A stretch of 64,000 nt of DNA, from assembly GCA_910577945.1 (NCBI GenBank), contig CAJTNI010000004.1, positions 1 through 64,000 of the forward strand. Reading direction: 5' to 3'. This DNA is from an uncultured Christensenella sp. GTDB lineage: Bacteria; Bacillota; Clostridia; Christensenellales; Pumilibacteraceae. Positions 24,053 to 32,607 of this stretch are shown piece by piece; within the stretch, counting starts at the first letter, position 1, and every line of letters begins with the position of its first letter. The notes beneath the pieces were generated by a model. It was not told the DNA's origin and made no database searches. It saw nothing but the letters and a program-made list of their open reading frames with translations. The translations under genes were made by a program, and so were the position numbers.

Positions 24053-26476
24053 TTACTTCTTTACGCGCTTTAATTTCCAAATGCCCTTTGCATAGTCCGC
24101 AATCGAGCGGTCGGACGAGAATATGCCCGCCTGCGCTATATTGATAAGCGCCATCTTGTTCCAGCGCTGTTTGTCCGCATACGCCGCGTCCATGCGCGCC
24201 GCCGCCTTTTCGTAGTCGTCGAAGTCGAGCAGGCACATGTACGGGTCGGCGACGTTGTAGCTGCCCGCAATGAGGTAGTCGGCAATGTCCGAAAAGCTCT
24301 CGCCGTCGAACCCGACGCGCAGTCTGTCCACGACGCGCTTGATTTTGTCGTTGTGCGTGTAAATGGTGGACGAGTTGTATCCCGCGCGCCACGCGCGTTC
24401 GACCTCCTCCGTCTTTAAACCGAAGATGAAGATATTGTCGTCGCCAACGCGCTCGCCTATCTCGACGTTAGCGCCGTCGAGCGTGCCGAGCGTCACCGCG
24501 CCGTTAATCATGAACTTCATGTTGGACGTACCCGACGCTTCCTTGCCCGCGAGCGAAATCTGCTCGCTGACCTCGGACGCGGGAATGAGGTGCTCCGCCT
24601 GCGTGACGTTGTAGTTTTCCACGAACATGACGTCCAGCTCTTGCTTGATTTTGGGATTCTTTTGAATCTCCTGCGACAAGCAGTTGATAAGCTGAATTAT
24701 GCGCTTGGCGTGCATGTAGCTGCCCGCCGCCTTCGCGCCGAATATAAAGGTTTGCGGCGTGACGTTCTTTTCGGGATTGTCCAAAAGGTCGAGATAGTAA
24801 TTGACGATTTTGAGCACGTTCAAGAGCTGACGCTTATACTCGTGCAAGCGCTTGATTTGCGTATCGAAACGCGATTCGGGATTGAGCACAAAGCCCGTCG
24901 TGCGCTTGACGTAATCGGCGTAGTCCTTTTTGTTCTTGTGCTTGATTTTGCCGATTTTTTCGAGCACGGTCTTGTCGCTCGCGAACTTGACGAGCGTCTC
25001 CAAGGTCTCGGGCTTGGTGTAGAAATCGTCGCCTATAAGCTCGGAAATAAGCTCCGAAAGATTGGGGTTGGATTGAATGAGCCAGCGTCTATGCGTAATG
25101 CCGTTGGTAACGTTTGTAAAGCGGTCGGGATACACCTCGTTGAAATCGCTGAAAATCGTATCCTTGATAATCTCGCTGTGCAGCGCCGAAACGCCGTTTA
25201 CGCGCTGCGAGCCGATTACGCACAGGTTTGCCATTTTGACCTGACCGTTGTTGATTATCTGCATATTGCCTATTTTCGCGCCGTCCGTATTGCGCGCTTC
25301 CATAGCGGCGATAAATCTGCGGTTGATTTCGCAAGTAATGGCGTAAATGCGCGGCAGCACCATTCTGAACGTGGTTTCGTCCCACTTTTCGAGCGCTTCC
25401 GCCATGACGGTATGGTTGGTATAGTTGACCGTGCGGCTCGTGATATCCCACGCCTCGTCCCACGAGAAATCGTATTCGTCCATGAGCAAGCGCATAAGCT
25501 CGGGGATAGCGAGCGCCGGGTGCGTGTCGTTAGCGTGAATAACCGCCTTGTCGGGCAGGTTTTTAAGGCTCTTGTACAAACGCAAATGGTCCTTGATAAT
25601 GCTTTGCAGGGACGCCGACACGAGGAAATACTCCTGCTGCAATCTAAGCTGCTTGCCCTGACTGTGGTCGTCGGACGGATACAAGACCTTGGAAATGACC
25701 GCCGCCTCGTTTTCGCGCTGCATCGCTTTTTCGTAATCGCCCTGCGAGAACGAGCGCATGTCGAACTGAGTGGTGGACGTCGCCGACCACAAGCGCAGCA
25801 CGCTCACGCCCGCGTTGTCGCCGTAGCCCGAAATCATTACGTCGTAGGCGATTGCGTCGAGCTTGGTGCTGTCCACGTAGTTGACGTGCAGCTTGCCGTC
25901 GCGCTCGTACTCCTCCACGCGTCCGCCGAGGTTGACTGTAAAGCGTTTATCGGAGCGCGGCATCATCCACACCTCGCCGCTGGGCAGCCACATATCGGGC
26001 AGCTCGACCTGCTGATTGTCAACTATGCGCTGACGGAAAAGCCCGTACTCGTAGCGAATGGTAAAGCCCATTGCGGGATAGTTGAGCGTCGCCAAGCTAT
26101 CCATAAAGCACGACGCCAACCGACCGAGTCCGCCGTTGCCGAGCCCTGCGTCCGACTCGCGCTCGAATATGCTGTCGAGCGAAAACTTCATGCCTTTGAG
26201 GCATTCGTCGAACTGCTGCGTGAGTCCGAGGTTGAACAGGTTGTTTTTAAGCGACCTACCGATTAGGAACTCCATGCAGATATAGTACACGCGCTTGTAC
26301 TTACCCTCGGCAATGCGCGCGTTGTTTTCCTGTTTTTTCTGTAATAATATATCCCGAACTACCAAAGACACCGCTTTGTACATTTGTTCTTCAGTCGCCT
26401 TTTCGGGCGTGATTGCAAAATAGCGCGCCAGCTTATCGAGTATAAGCTCCTGCACTTCATTGGTTGTTTTAATCAT
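24053..26476 (-). CDS. glgP: Glycogen/alpha-glucan phosphorylase
   Basis: An 807-residue GT35 phosphorylase that releases glucose-1-phosphate from the non-reducing ends of glycogen. N-terminal signature YYICMEFLIGRSLKNNLFNL, glycine-rich GLGNGGLGRLASCFMDSL, and the pyridoxal-phosphate lysine in KEASGTSNMKFMINGAVT near the C-terminus are all present at family length. It has a GGAGG ribosome site and follows glgA, from which it is separated by 242 bases containing a repeat. Its product can enter glycolysis through phosphoglucomutase (not in this window). Confidence 0.97.
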   Translation of the reverse strand: MIKTTNEVQELILDKLARYFAITPEKATEEQMYKAVSLVVRDILLQKKQENNARIAEGKYKRVYYICMEFLIGRSLKNNLFNLGLTQQFDECLKGMKFSLDSIFERESDAGLGNGGLGRLASCFMDSLATLNYPAMGFTIRYEYGLFRQRIVDNQQVELPDMWLPSGEVWMMPRSDKRFTVNLGGRVEEYERDGKLHVNYVDSTKLDAIAYDVMISGYGDNAGVSVLRLWSATSTTQFDMRSFSQGDYEKAMQRENEAAVISKVLYPSDDHSQGKQLRLQQEYFLVSASLQSIIKDHLRLYKSLKNLPDKAVIHANDTHPALAIPELMRLLMDEYDFSWDEAWDITSRTVNYTNHTVMAEALEKWDETTFRMVLPRIYAITCEINRRFIAAMEARNTDGAKIGNMQIINNGQVKMANLCVIGSQRVNGVSALHSEIIKDTIFSDFNEVYPDRFTNVTNGITHRRWLIQSNPNLSELISELIGDDFYTKPETLETLVKFASDKTVLEKIGKIKHKNKKDYADYVKRTTGFVLNPESRFDTQIKRLHEYKRQLLNVLKIVNYYLDLLDNPEKNVTPQTFIFGAKAAGSYMHAKRIIQLINCLSQEIQKNPKIKQELDVMFVENYNVTQAEHLIPASEVSEQISLAGKEASGTSNMKFMINGAVTLGTLDGANVEIGERVGDDNIFIFGLKTEEVERAWRAGYNSSTIYTHNDKIKRVVDRLRVGFDGESFSDIADYLIAGSYNVADPYMCLLDFDDYEKAAARMDAAYADKQRWNKMALINIAQAGIFSSDRSIADYAKGIWKLKRVKK

Positions 26477-26718
26477 ATATCCTCCGTTGCGTAATTTGTT
26501 ATTTTAGACTAATGAGGGTACGGGATGACGACCGCGGTAGAACACATTTTTACGGGCGAATCGCGGTCTATACGCGCGAAGTCGTAGCCTCGGCGCTACT
26601 ACGAGCGAGTTTAACGCCGATAGAGCCGAAAACAGTCCGTCCGGGTGTGTCCGACTGCGGTCGCTACCCCGTAGAGGACGGCAAGCTCGCGCCGCGCGTC
26701 CGATTATGAACAAAAATT
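26477..26718. repeat. Intergenic repeat element (family C, copy 1)
   Basis: Gene-free spacer between glgP and glgA. 26583-26634 (GTAGCCTC...CTACTACGAGCGAGTTTAACGC...AAAACAG) matches 30479-30530 in the leader side of the glycogen operon. Arms GTAG/CTAC form a small hairpin in both. Confidence 0.55.
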
Positions 26719-28182
26719 TCAGCCGATTAAAGAGCGGTAAAGGTCGTTATACTTTTGCGCCGACTTATTCCAAGAGAAGTCGCACGCCATGGCGCGCTTT
26801 ACCAGCTCGCGCCACTCGGGCTTGTGATAGTAATACATGGAAACGGCGCGCGTAATGGTTTTGTCCATAACGTCCGAATCGTATTCCTCGAACACGAACC
26901 CGTTGCCGCCGTCCTTTTCGCAATCCTTAATGGAATCGATAAGCCCGCCCGTGGCGCGCACGATAGGCACTGCGCCCATGCGGCACGCTATCATTTGCGT
27001 GAGCCCGCACGGCTCTGCGCGCGACGGTATCAAGCACATATCGGCGGCTGCGAGCGCCTTTTTGGCGAGGTCGCGGTTATAGGTTATGAGCGCGCGCACG
27101 CGGCGGTCGTACATGTTTTGAATGTGCATGAAATACCCCTCCACGTCGTGGTCGCCCTGACCTATTATTATGAGCTGAATGTTCGTGTCGAGAATGTTGC
27201 CGTCCGTCCCGACCTTGTTTATCGACTTGCGCAGCAGGTCGTATCCCTTGTGCGGGACCATGTGCGCTATCATGCACACGACGGGGATATCGGCATTTTC
27301 GGGCAGCGACAGCATGCGCTGCAATTCCAGCTTGTTTTTCGCCTTGTCCTCGATTGTGTCCGCCGAGTAGTTGACGAACAGCGACGGCGACGTCGCGGGG
27401 TCGTACTCGTCCACGTCGATGCCGTTGAGTATACCCACTATCTTTTCGCGGTTTTTAATGAGCACGCCGTCCAGCCCGTCCGCATACTCGGGCAGTCTGA
27501 TTTCGCGCGCGTACTGCGGCGACATGGTAGCCACCTTGTCGGCGGCGCAAATCGCGCCCTTTACGAGGTTGAGCCTGTCGTTGTACTCGACGAGCGGCAA
27601 ATCGTTTTCCGAAATACCGAACACGTCGCCCGCGATTACCAGCGGATATATACCCTGATAACTTATGTTGTGAATGGTGAACACGTTCTTGATATTTTCG
27701 TAGCCCGCGCGATTTTTGTATTCGAGCGCGTAGTATACGGGCACGAGCGCGGTCAAGTGGTCGTTCGATTGCAGCACCTCGGGCTTAAAGTCGAGATGGG
27801 GCAAAAGCTCCAACACCGCTTTGGAAAAGAACGCGAACCGCTCCGCGTCGTCGTAATATCCGTAGACGTCCGCGCGCTTAAAGTAATATTCGTTATCCAC
27901 GAAATAGTATATCACGCCGCAATACTCCATGCGGAACAGTCCGCAATACTGATTGCGCCAAGAAAGCCCGACGGTGATATTGCACACAAACGTCATTTTC
28001 TCTTTGAACCTGTACGCGACCTCCTCGTACAACGGCAGAATTACTCGCGCATCCGCCTTTTTGGTCTTGTTGAGCGCGCGCGGCAACGCCGTGCACACCT
28101 CGCCCATTCCTCCCGTCGAAGCGAACGGAACCGCCTCGGTCGTTACGAACAGAACGTTGTTTGTCTTTACTGCTTTCGCCAT
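26719..28182 (-). CDS. glgA: Glycogen synthase (GT5), with altered donor-site residues
   Basis: A 487-residue GT5-type synthase that should extend alpha-1,4-glucan from a nucleotide sugar. Family landmarks are EAVPFASTGGMGEVCTALP at the N-terminus, SNDHLTALVP, ILNGIDVDEYDP, SRAEPCGLTQM and VRATGGLIDSI. The usual KTGGL donor motif has Ser-Thr where Lys-Thr is expected, and the usual SRL..QKG reads AHMVPHKG, so the arginine is lost while the lysine stays. These changes could mean a different donor (for example UDP-glucose) or reduced activity. No glgC/glgD is nearby. It has an AAGGAG site and a TATAAT box at about 28203, so it may also be transcribed on its own. Confidence 0.9.
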   Translation of the reverse strand: MAKAVKTNNVLFVTTEAVPFASTGGMGEVCTALPRALNKTKKADARVILPLYEEVAYRFKEKMTFVCNITVGLSWRNQYCGLFRMEYCGVIYYFVDNEYYFKRADVYGYYDDAERFAFFSKAVLELLPHLDFKPEVLQSNDHLTALVPVYYALEYKNRAGYENIKNVFTIHNISYQGIYPLVIAGDVFGISENDLPLVEYNDRLNLVKGAICAADKVATMSPQYAREIRLPEYADGLDGVLIKNREKIVGILNGIDVDEYDPATSPSLFVNYSADTIEDKAKNKLELQRMLSLPENADIPVVCMIAHMVPHKGYDLLRKSINKVGTDGNILDTNIQLIIIGQGDHDVEGYFMHIQNMYDRRVRALITYNRDLAKKALAAADMCLIPSRAEPCGLTQMIACRMGAVPIVRATGGLIDSIKDCEKDGGNGFVFEEYDSDVMDKTITRAVSMYYYHKPEWRELVKRAMACDFSWNKSAQKYNDLYRSLIG

Positions 28183-28223
28183 ACTATACTCCTTGCCGAA
28201 CGTATTATAAGTCTATCACACGC

Positions 28224-28259
28224 AAGCCGTTTTGCGCCGTTTCGGCGCAAGTTTTTTTC
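28224..28259 (+). terminator. Hairpin with T-tract between glgB and glgA
   Basis: Plus strand TTGCGCCG, loop TTT, CGGCGCAA, then GTTTTTTT. It is oriented to stop plus-strand (antisense) transcripts; on the minus strand it lacks a U-tract and would allow read-through from glgB to glgA. Confidence 0.5.
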
Positions 28260-28294
28260 GTTAACGTCGGCATTATTATGATTGTTTTTGTCGG

Positions 28295-30328
28295 TTATTT
28301 CTTTGTCGCGGCTTTTTTCGCCGTCGACTTCTTCGCTGCGGGCTTCTTTGCTGCGGGCTTCTTTGCCGCAGGCTTGTCGGCGGGCGACTTTTTAACCGCG
28401 GGCTTGTCCGCCGCAGCGGGCTTCGCCGCGGAAGCTTTCTCTGCGGGCTTATCCGCCGTCGGTTTGTCAGCCGCGGGCTTGTCGCTCTTGTTCGGGCAGT
28501 ACAACAGTATTCCGCCCATAGGAGGCACGTCTATACAGAGCGAATCGTCCTTGCCGTGGCTGGAAATTTTTTCGGTCTTGAATTTTGCGCCCGACTGCTC
28601 CCACTTGTAAATCTGCGTGCGCAAAAGCTCGGTGTACTCGCCCTCGTGCGCGCCGAAACGGTACCCGTCGTGCGGCACGGGCGAGAAGTTGATGATTGCG
28701 ACCATGCGGTTGCCCTCGCCGTCTCTGCGCTCGTATATGAGAATATTTTGCAGGTAGTCGTTATTGACCAACCACTCGAAGCCGCGCCAATCGTAGTCTA
28801 TTTCGTGCATGGCGGGGTAATTCTTGTAAATGCCGTTGAGCGTCGCCACGAACTTTTTGAGGTCGGCGTGCGCGGGATAGTCGAGCACCGACCAATCGAG
28901 CTCCTTTGCGAAATTCCACTCGTTGAACTGTCCGAGCTCCGCGCCCATGAACAGCAGCTTTTTGCCGGGGTGCGAGAACATGTACGTAAGGAAATTGCGC
29001 ACGCCCGCGAACTTCATGTCGTAATCGCCGGGCATTTTGTTGATGAGCGAGCCCTTGCCGTAAACGACCTCGTCGTGCGAAATAGGCAGGATAAAGTTCT
29101 CGGTAAAGGCGTAAATCATGGAGAACGTAATCGTGTTGTGGTGGTACTTGCGGAACACGGGGTCGGTCTTGATATACGACAGCGTGTCGTTCATCCAGCC
29201 CATGTTCCACTTGAAATTGAACCCGAGTCCGCCCATGTCCACGGGGCGCGAAACGCCGCTCCACGACGTGGACTCCTCGGCAATCATGAGCGCATTGGGG
29301 TACTTTGCGAACACCGCCGTATTGAGCCGCCGCAAAAATTCCACAGCCTCCAAGTTCTCGTTGCCGCCGTGAATATTGGGACGCCATTCGTAGCGGCCGT
29401 AATCGAGATACAGCATGCTCGCCACCGCGTCCACGCGCAAGCCGTCGATATGATACATATCCAGCCAATAGAACGCGTTGCTTATGAGGAAGTTGCGCAC
29501 CTCGTTTCTGCCGTAATCGAAGCAGCGCGTACCCCATTCCTTGTGCTCCATACGCAACGGGTCGCTGTGCTCGTACAACGGACCGCCGTCGAACTCGTAA
29601 AGCCCGTCGCCGTTCTTGGGGAAATGCCCGGGCACCCAATCGAGAATAACGCCTATGCCGCAGGCGTGCATTTTGTTTACGAGATACGCAAAATCCTCGG
29701 GCGTGCCGAACCTGCTCGTCGGCGCGAAATATCCCGTAACCTGATATCCCCACGACCCGTCGAACGGGTACTCCGCGACGCCCATAAGCTCCAAATGCGT
29801 ATAACCGAGCTCTTTGAGGTATTCGCTCATTTCGTCGGCGAACTTGCGGTAATCGAAGGTGTTCCCGTCCGCGTACCGCCGCCACGACGCTATATGCGCC
29901 TCGTAAACGCTGATAGGCTTATTGTACGGCTCGCGCTTGTTTTTGATATATTCGGCGTCCGTCCACTTGAAATGCTCGATGTCCACGACCTTAGCGTTCG
30001 TTCCCTCGAATGTCTCGCGGTGGAACGCAAACGGGTCGCACTTATATATAGGATAGGAAAAGCCGTTTTCTATATAGAATTTGTAGTTATCGTACAGCTT
30101 GACGCCGCGTACGGTCGCCTCCCAAATACCCGCCTCGGTGATTTTGGTCATGCGGCAGGCGTTGACGTCCCAACCGTTGAAATCGCCGATTACGGAAATC
30201 GAGGTGGCGCGGGTGGACCATACGCGGAAAACCGCGGTTTCCGTAGCACGGTCGTAATGACAACCCAAATATTTATAGGCGTCGTAAAGGTCTCCATGAT
30301 GATATGCGTCGAGCAACATATTGTCCAT
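28295..30328 (-). CDS. glgB: Glycogen branching enzyme with histone-H1-like tail
   Basis: A 677-residue GH13 1,4-alpha-glucan branching enzyme. A CBM48 domain comes first (VFRVWSTRATSISVIGDFNGWD), then the barrel with GLRVDAVASM (nucleophile Asp), MIAEESTSW (acid Glu) and LPISHDEVVYGKGS (third Asp). The catalytic protein ends at about residue 612; the last ~65 residues are almost only Lys, Pro and Ala in DKPAA and AAKKP repeats, like bacterial histone-H1-type tails. It opens the glycogen cluster behind a promoter (TTGATA, 17 bp, TATAAT) and a GGGAG site. Branching activity is very likely; the tail's role is unknown (glycogen, nucleic acid or polyphosphate binding are options). Confidence 0.96.
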   Translation of the reverse strand: MDNMLLDAYHHGDLYDAYKYLGCHYDRATETAVFRVWSTRATSISVIGDFNGWDVNACRMTKITEAGIWEATVRGVKLYDNYKFYIENGFSYPIYKCDPFAFHRETFEGTNAKVVDIEHFKWTDAEYIKNKREPYNKPISVYEAHIASWRRYADGNTFDYRKFADEMSEYLKELGYTHLELMGVAEYPFDGSWGYQVTGYFAPTSRFGTPEDFAYLVNKMHACGIGVILDWVPGHFPKNGDGLYEFDGGPLYEHSDPLRMEHKEWGTRCFDYGRNEVRNFLISNAFYWLDMYHIDGLRVDAVASMLYLDYGRYEWRPNIHGGNENLEAVEFLRRLNTAVFAKYPNALMIAEESTSWSGVSRPVDMGGLGFNFKWNMGWMNDTLSYIKTDPVFRKYHHNTITFSMIYAFTENFILPISHDEVVYGKGSLINKMPGDYDMKFAGVRNFLTYMFSHPGKKLLFMGAELGQFNEWNFAKELDWSVLDYPAHADLKKFVATLNGIYKNYPAMHEIDYDWRGFEWLVNNDYLQNILIYERRDGEGNRMVAIINFSPVPHDGYRFGAHEGEYTELLRTQIYKWEQSGAKFKTEKISSHGKDDSLCIDVPPMGGILLYCPNKSDKPAADKPTADKPAEKASAAKPAAADKPAVKKSPADKPAAKKPAAKKPAAKKSTAKKAATKK

Positions 30329-30363
30329 GAATAAATCTCCCTTTTATTTGTTTTAGCTGTTTT

Positions 30364-30392
30364 ATTATACACCATGCCGACCGAAATATCAA
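30364..30392 (-). promoter_or_regulatory. Promoter of the glycogen operon
   Basis: -35 TTGATA (30387-30392), 17-bp spacer, -10 TATAAT (30364-30369), about 35 bases before the glgB start with a normal ribosome site between. Confidence 0.8.
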
Positions 30393-30599
30393 GCCTTTTT
30401 AAAAGATTGCCAAAAGGTAATTAAACGCGAGTTTTACGGCGGCGCGCGTTTACTTTTCGGTCGGCGAGCGAGCGAAATTGTAGTGGTTGCTACTATGAGC
30501 GAGCTTAACGCAGAGATTGCTCAAAACAGCTCGTTATCGGGGGCTATCCTTGGGATTAGTCGCTCGTATGAACGGCAAATACGATTTCGTCATCCGAAC

Positions 30600-30770
30600 T
30601 CGCAAGCCAGCCGCCGATTTTTTTTTGCAATACCGATTTATCGAATATATCACGTAGTCTTCCTTATCGAACAGTCGCAGGCTTTGAGAATCGCCTACCG
30701 CCTTTACGATTAATTAAATGGCAGCCGCACATATCCAACGCCACGGTCAGCTTGTCGAATTTCATAGTAT
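30600..30770 (-). pseudogene. Possible frameshifted small ORF
   Basis: An ATG at about 30768 gives MKFDKLTVALDMCGCHLINR, with a stop about 13 codons later. In the next frame the sequence continues GDSQSLRLFDKEDYVIYSIN without stops. The two halves could be one small protein broken by a frameshift. No family recognised. Confidence 0.3.
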
Positions 30771-30831
30771 TTTCCCCCGCTTCGTATTACAAACGGCGTA
30801 ACGGTTTTGCGCAAATCCCGTCAAAGTCGCA

Positions 30832-30858
30832 AAAGCCCCCGAACAATCGGGGGCTTAA
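30832..30858 (-). terminator. Terminator after the zinc-ribbon DUF4190 gene
   Basis: On the minus strand AAGCCCCCGA, loop TTG, TTCGGGGGCTT then TT. The stem is GC-rich, with a short U-tract. Confidence 0.8.
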
Positions 30859-30862
30859 AACC

Positions 30863-31300
30863 TTACAGCGCGCACAGCGCTTTTATCGCGCTTATCGCGT
30901 AGTACGGGTCGTAGTACGACGGGTCGTACGAGCCCATAGCCGCGATGATTATGACTACGCTTATTATTACCGAAAGCACCGATAAGACGATAGACACGAT
31001 GGAGACTATCAGCCCCGCTTTGGCAAGCCCGCCGTACGGCAAGCCCTCCTCGTTCGCCTTTTTCAAACCGAGCCAAGAGCAAATTATTCCCGCAATAGGC
31101 ACGAAGAACGCGAGAATAAATCCCGCAATCGCGAGCGTGTTGCCGTCCTCCGATTTCTTGGCGGCGGGTTGATTTTGATTTTGCTGCACGGGCATGTCGA
31201 ACACGTCGGCAGAGGTCGTTTCCTTAGCCTGCTCCGCGCCGCAGAACGGGCAGTATTTGAGATTTTCGTCGAGTCGCTTTCCGCAATAACGGCAAAACAT
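30863..31300 (-). CDS. Zinc-ribbon plus DUF4190-type membrane protein
   Basis: A 145-residue protein. A zinc ribbon (FCRYCGKRL...YCPFCGAEQ) sits at the extreme N-terminus, followed by a Gln/Asn linker and two membrane segments in a DUF4190-like arrangement (ALAIAGFILAFFVPIAGIIC-like, then a Val/Ile-rich segment). I start at the ATG at 31300, eight bases after AAAGGTGG; the frame also opens with GTG four codons earlier. Such proteins are common in Firmicutes and their function is unknown. A promoter and a leader hairpin (CGTATC/GATACG) lie upstream. Confidence 0.8.
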   Translation of the reverse strand: MFCRYCGKRLDENLKYCPFCGAEQAKETTSADVFDMPVQQNQNQPAAKKSEDGNTLAIAGFILAFFVPIAGIICSWLGLKKANEEGLPYGGLAKAGLIVSIVSIVLSVLSVIISVVIIIAAMGSYDPSYYDPYYAISAIKALCAL

Positions 31301-31359
31301 ATTTTGTACCACCTTTATCGGCGTATCTTATGCGATACGCACGCATGCTTGTATGTATC

Positions 31360-31388
31360 ATAGTAGCATATGTGTACGAATATGTCAA
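31360..31388 (-). promoter_or_regulatory. Promoter of the zinc-ribbon DUF4190 gene
   Basis: -35 TTGACA (31383-31388), 17-bp spacer, extended -10 TGCTACTAT (TACTAT at 31360-31365). Confidence 0.75.
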
Positions 31389-31430
31389 TATTTTTTTGCA
31401 AATCGTCGAAAAATACCCGAGCTTGTCACA

Positions 31431-32354
31431 TTACGGCAGCGTTTCCGCGCCCGATTGCGCGGCGGCGCGCTCCGCCGCCTGTGCCGCTGCGGGCAAATCC
31501 GCCTCGACCGTATTATCGGCGACGGTCGTAGCGTCGGAGACTGCGCACGCCTCGCCCGCCGCCGCGGGCTTCAACGCACGTTTGTCGTCGAACGTCGCCG
31601 TCATGAACATATTGAAGCTGCGCGATGACAGCAGTATGCATAGCGCGGCGACGGTGATTGCGCTGTCCAAAAGTCCGTAAGCGTTATATCCGAGACTGAA
31701 TCCGAGCTTATACCCGAACGAAAAGCCGTCGCCGTACCACAGCTCGAAATTCATTATGCCGGACACTGTTTGGCAAAAGTATCGAATAATCATGTGCGCG
31801 ATTGCGCCCGCGAAAATACCCCAATGCCCGCCGACGGTGAACGCCCACTTTTTGACCGAGCTTTTCGCGCCGCGCGCGCCGTCCGTCTTGTCGCGCTTGA
31901 TAAACGCCGCGTACTTTTGCGGCTTGTAGCAAAACAAGCCCGCCACGCACAGCGAAAAATACGGCAGTATGTAATCGAAAAACGCCGACCAGGGCGAAAC
32001 GATGTTGGGGAACTGAATAAACTGCAAAAGCGTGTACGCCGCAGTCACGACAATGCCCTTGCGAAAACCGAAGTAATAGCAGTATATAAAGATAGGCACA
32101 AGCGACGCAACCGTTATCGTGCCTCCGTTGGGCAACGTTACGCCAGCCCAGCTCAGCGCAAACGCGAGCGCGAGACACGCCGCGCCGTACGTAAGGTCGC
32201 GGGTCGTATACGCGATTTCCCACTTGTGAACGAGCCGCGGCACTGCGTTGACCGCCACGACCGTAATCACCATTACGGCGAGCATGGCGAACAGTATAGC
32301 CAGCCCCGCGCCCGTGAGCGTAACGTCCTCCCACACCGACGAACAAACAAACAT
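31431..32354 (-). CDS. thiT: Thiamine importer S-component ThiT
   Basis: A 307-residue membrane protein of the energy-coupling-factor family. It has about six membrane segments and the ThiT signature region TLPNGGTITVASLVPIFIYC followed by GFRKGIVVTAAYTLLQ and FFDYILPY. It binds thiamine and partners with the shared EcfAAT module (not in this window). A TPP riboswitch and a terminator directly upstream confirm the substrate. Compared with typical ~190-residue ThiT it has an extra N-terminal membrane segment, an inserted basic loop (KRDKTDGARGAKSSVKK) and an Ala-rich C-terminal tail of about 50 residues. Confidence 0.93.
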   Translation of the reverse strand: MFVCSSVWEDVTLTGAGLAILFAMLAVMVITVVAVNAVPRLVHKWEIAYTTRDLTYGAACLALAFALSWAGVTLPNGGTITVASLVPIFIYCYYFGFRKGIVVTAAYTLLQFIQFPNIVSPWSAFFDYILPYFSLCVAGLFCYKPQKYAAFIKRDKTDGARGAKSSVKKWAFTVGGHWGIFAGAIAHMIIRYFCQTVSGIMNFELWYGDGFSFGYKLGFSLGYNAYGLLDSAITVAALCILLSSRSFNMFMTATFDDKRALKPAAAGEACAVSDATTVADNTVEADLPAAAQAAERAAAQSGAETLP

Positions 32355-32398
32355 AACAAACTCCTCGAAGGTATTTCGATGCGGGGCTTGTGCGAAAA

Positions 32399-32421
32399 CG
32401 TCCGACTACGGCAATCGGACG
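32399..32421 (-). other. Second leader hairpin downstream of the riboswitch terminator
   Basis: CGTCCGA / TCGGACG stem with a nine-base loop, followed by TTTT, between the attenuator and the thiT ribosome site. It may form an alternative structure with the GTCGGACG of the terminator stem (32433-32441). Confidence 0.5.
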
Positions 32422-32425
32422 GCTA

Positions 32426-32460
32426 TAAAAAACGCGTCCGACCCGTAAGGATAGAACGCG
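32426..32460 (-). terminator. Attenuator terminator of the TPP riboswitch
   Basis: CGCGTTCTATCC, loop TTAC, GGGTCGGACGCG, then TTTTTT. It is located between the aptamer and thiT, as expected for transcriptional control. Confidence 0.75.
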
Positions 32461-32480
32461 AAAAATCGAATGACTTCGAC

Positions 32481-32566
32481 GACTCCCTACGCGAGTGCTA
32501 GCTCACAGGTTCAAAGGTACTGCCGCGAAACATCGGCATCTCAGCAACTTCGGTTGCGCCCCTGCA
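32481..32566 (-). promoter_or_regulatory. TPP (THI-box) riboswitch aptamer
   Basis: The minus strand has the conserved blocks in order: GCAGGGGCGC, GTTGCTGAGATG, ACCTTTGAACCTGT and GCGTAGGGAGT, with variable arms between. These are the thiamine-pyrophosphate aptamer signatures. It lies in the thiT leader; binding of TPP is expected to favour the terminator at 32426-32460. Confidence 0.95.
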
Positions 32567-32578
32567 TCAATTGATTTT

Positions 32579-32607
32579 ATTATACTACGTTTCGCGCGCG
32601 CTGTCAA
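32579..32607 (-). promoter_or_regulatory. Promoter of thiT
   Basis: Perfect consensus: TTGACA (32602-32607), 17-bp spacer, TATAAT (32579-32584), directly upstream of the aptamer. Confidence 0.85.

Larger units (their letters stand above)
30393..30862. other. Gene-free stretch with repeat family C copy 2
   Basis: Holds repeat family C copy 2 (about 30475-30535), a degraded small ORF on the minus strand (30600-30770) and a terminator (30832-30858). No intact gene seen. Confidence 0.5.

Noticed and set aside
24590-26266. Long plus-strand open frame opposite glgP
   Set aside because: The minus strand encodes a complete phosphorylase. The antisense frame has no ribosome site and Arg/His/Val-rich sequence typical of frames opposite GC-rich coding DNA. 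The same holds opposite glgB and the large lipoprotein.
31301-31312. GTG start four codons upstream for the zinc-ribbon DUF4190 protein
   Set aside because: That GTG is part of the ribosome site AAAGGTGG for the ATG at 31300.
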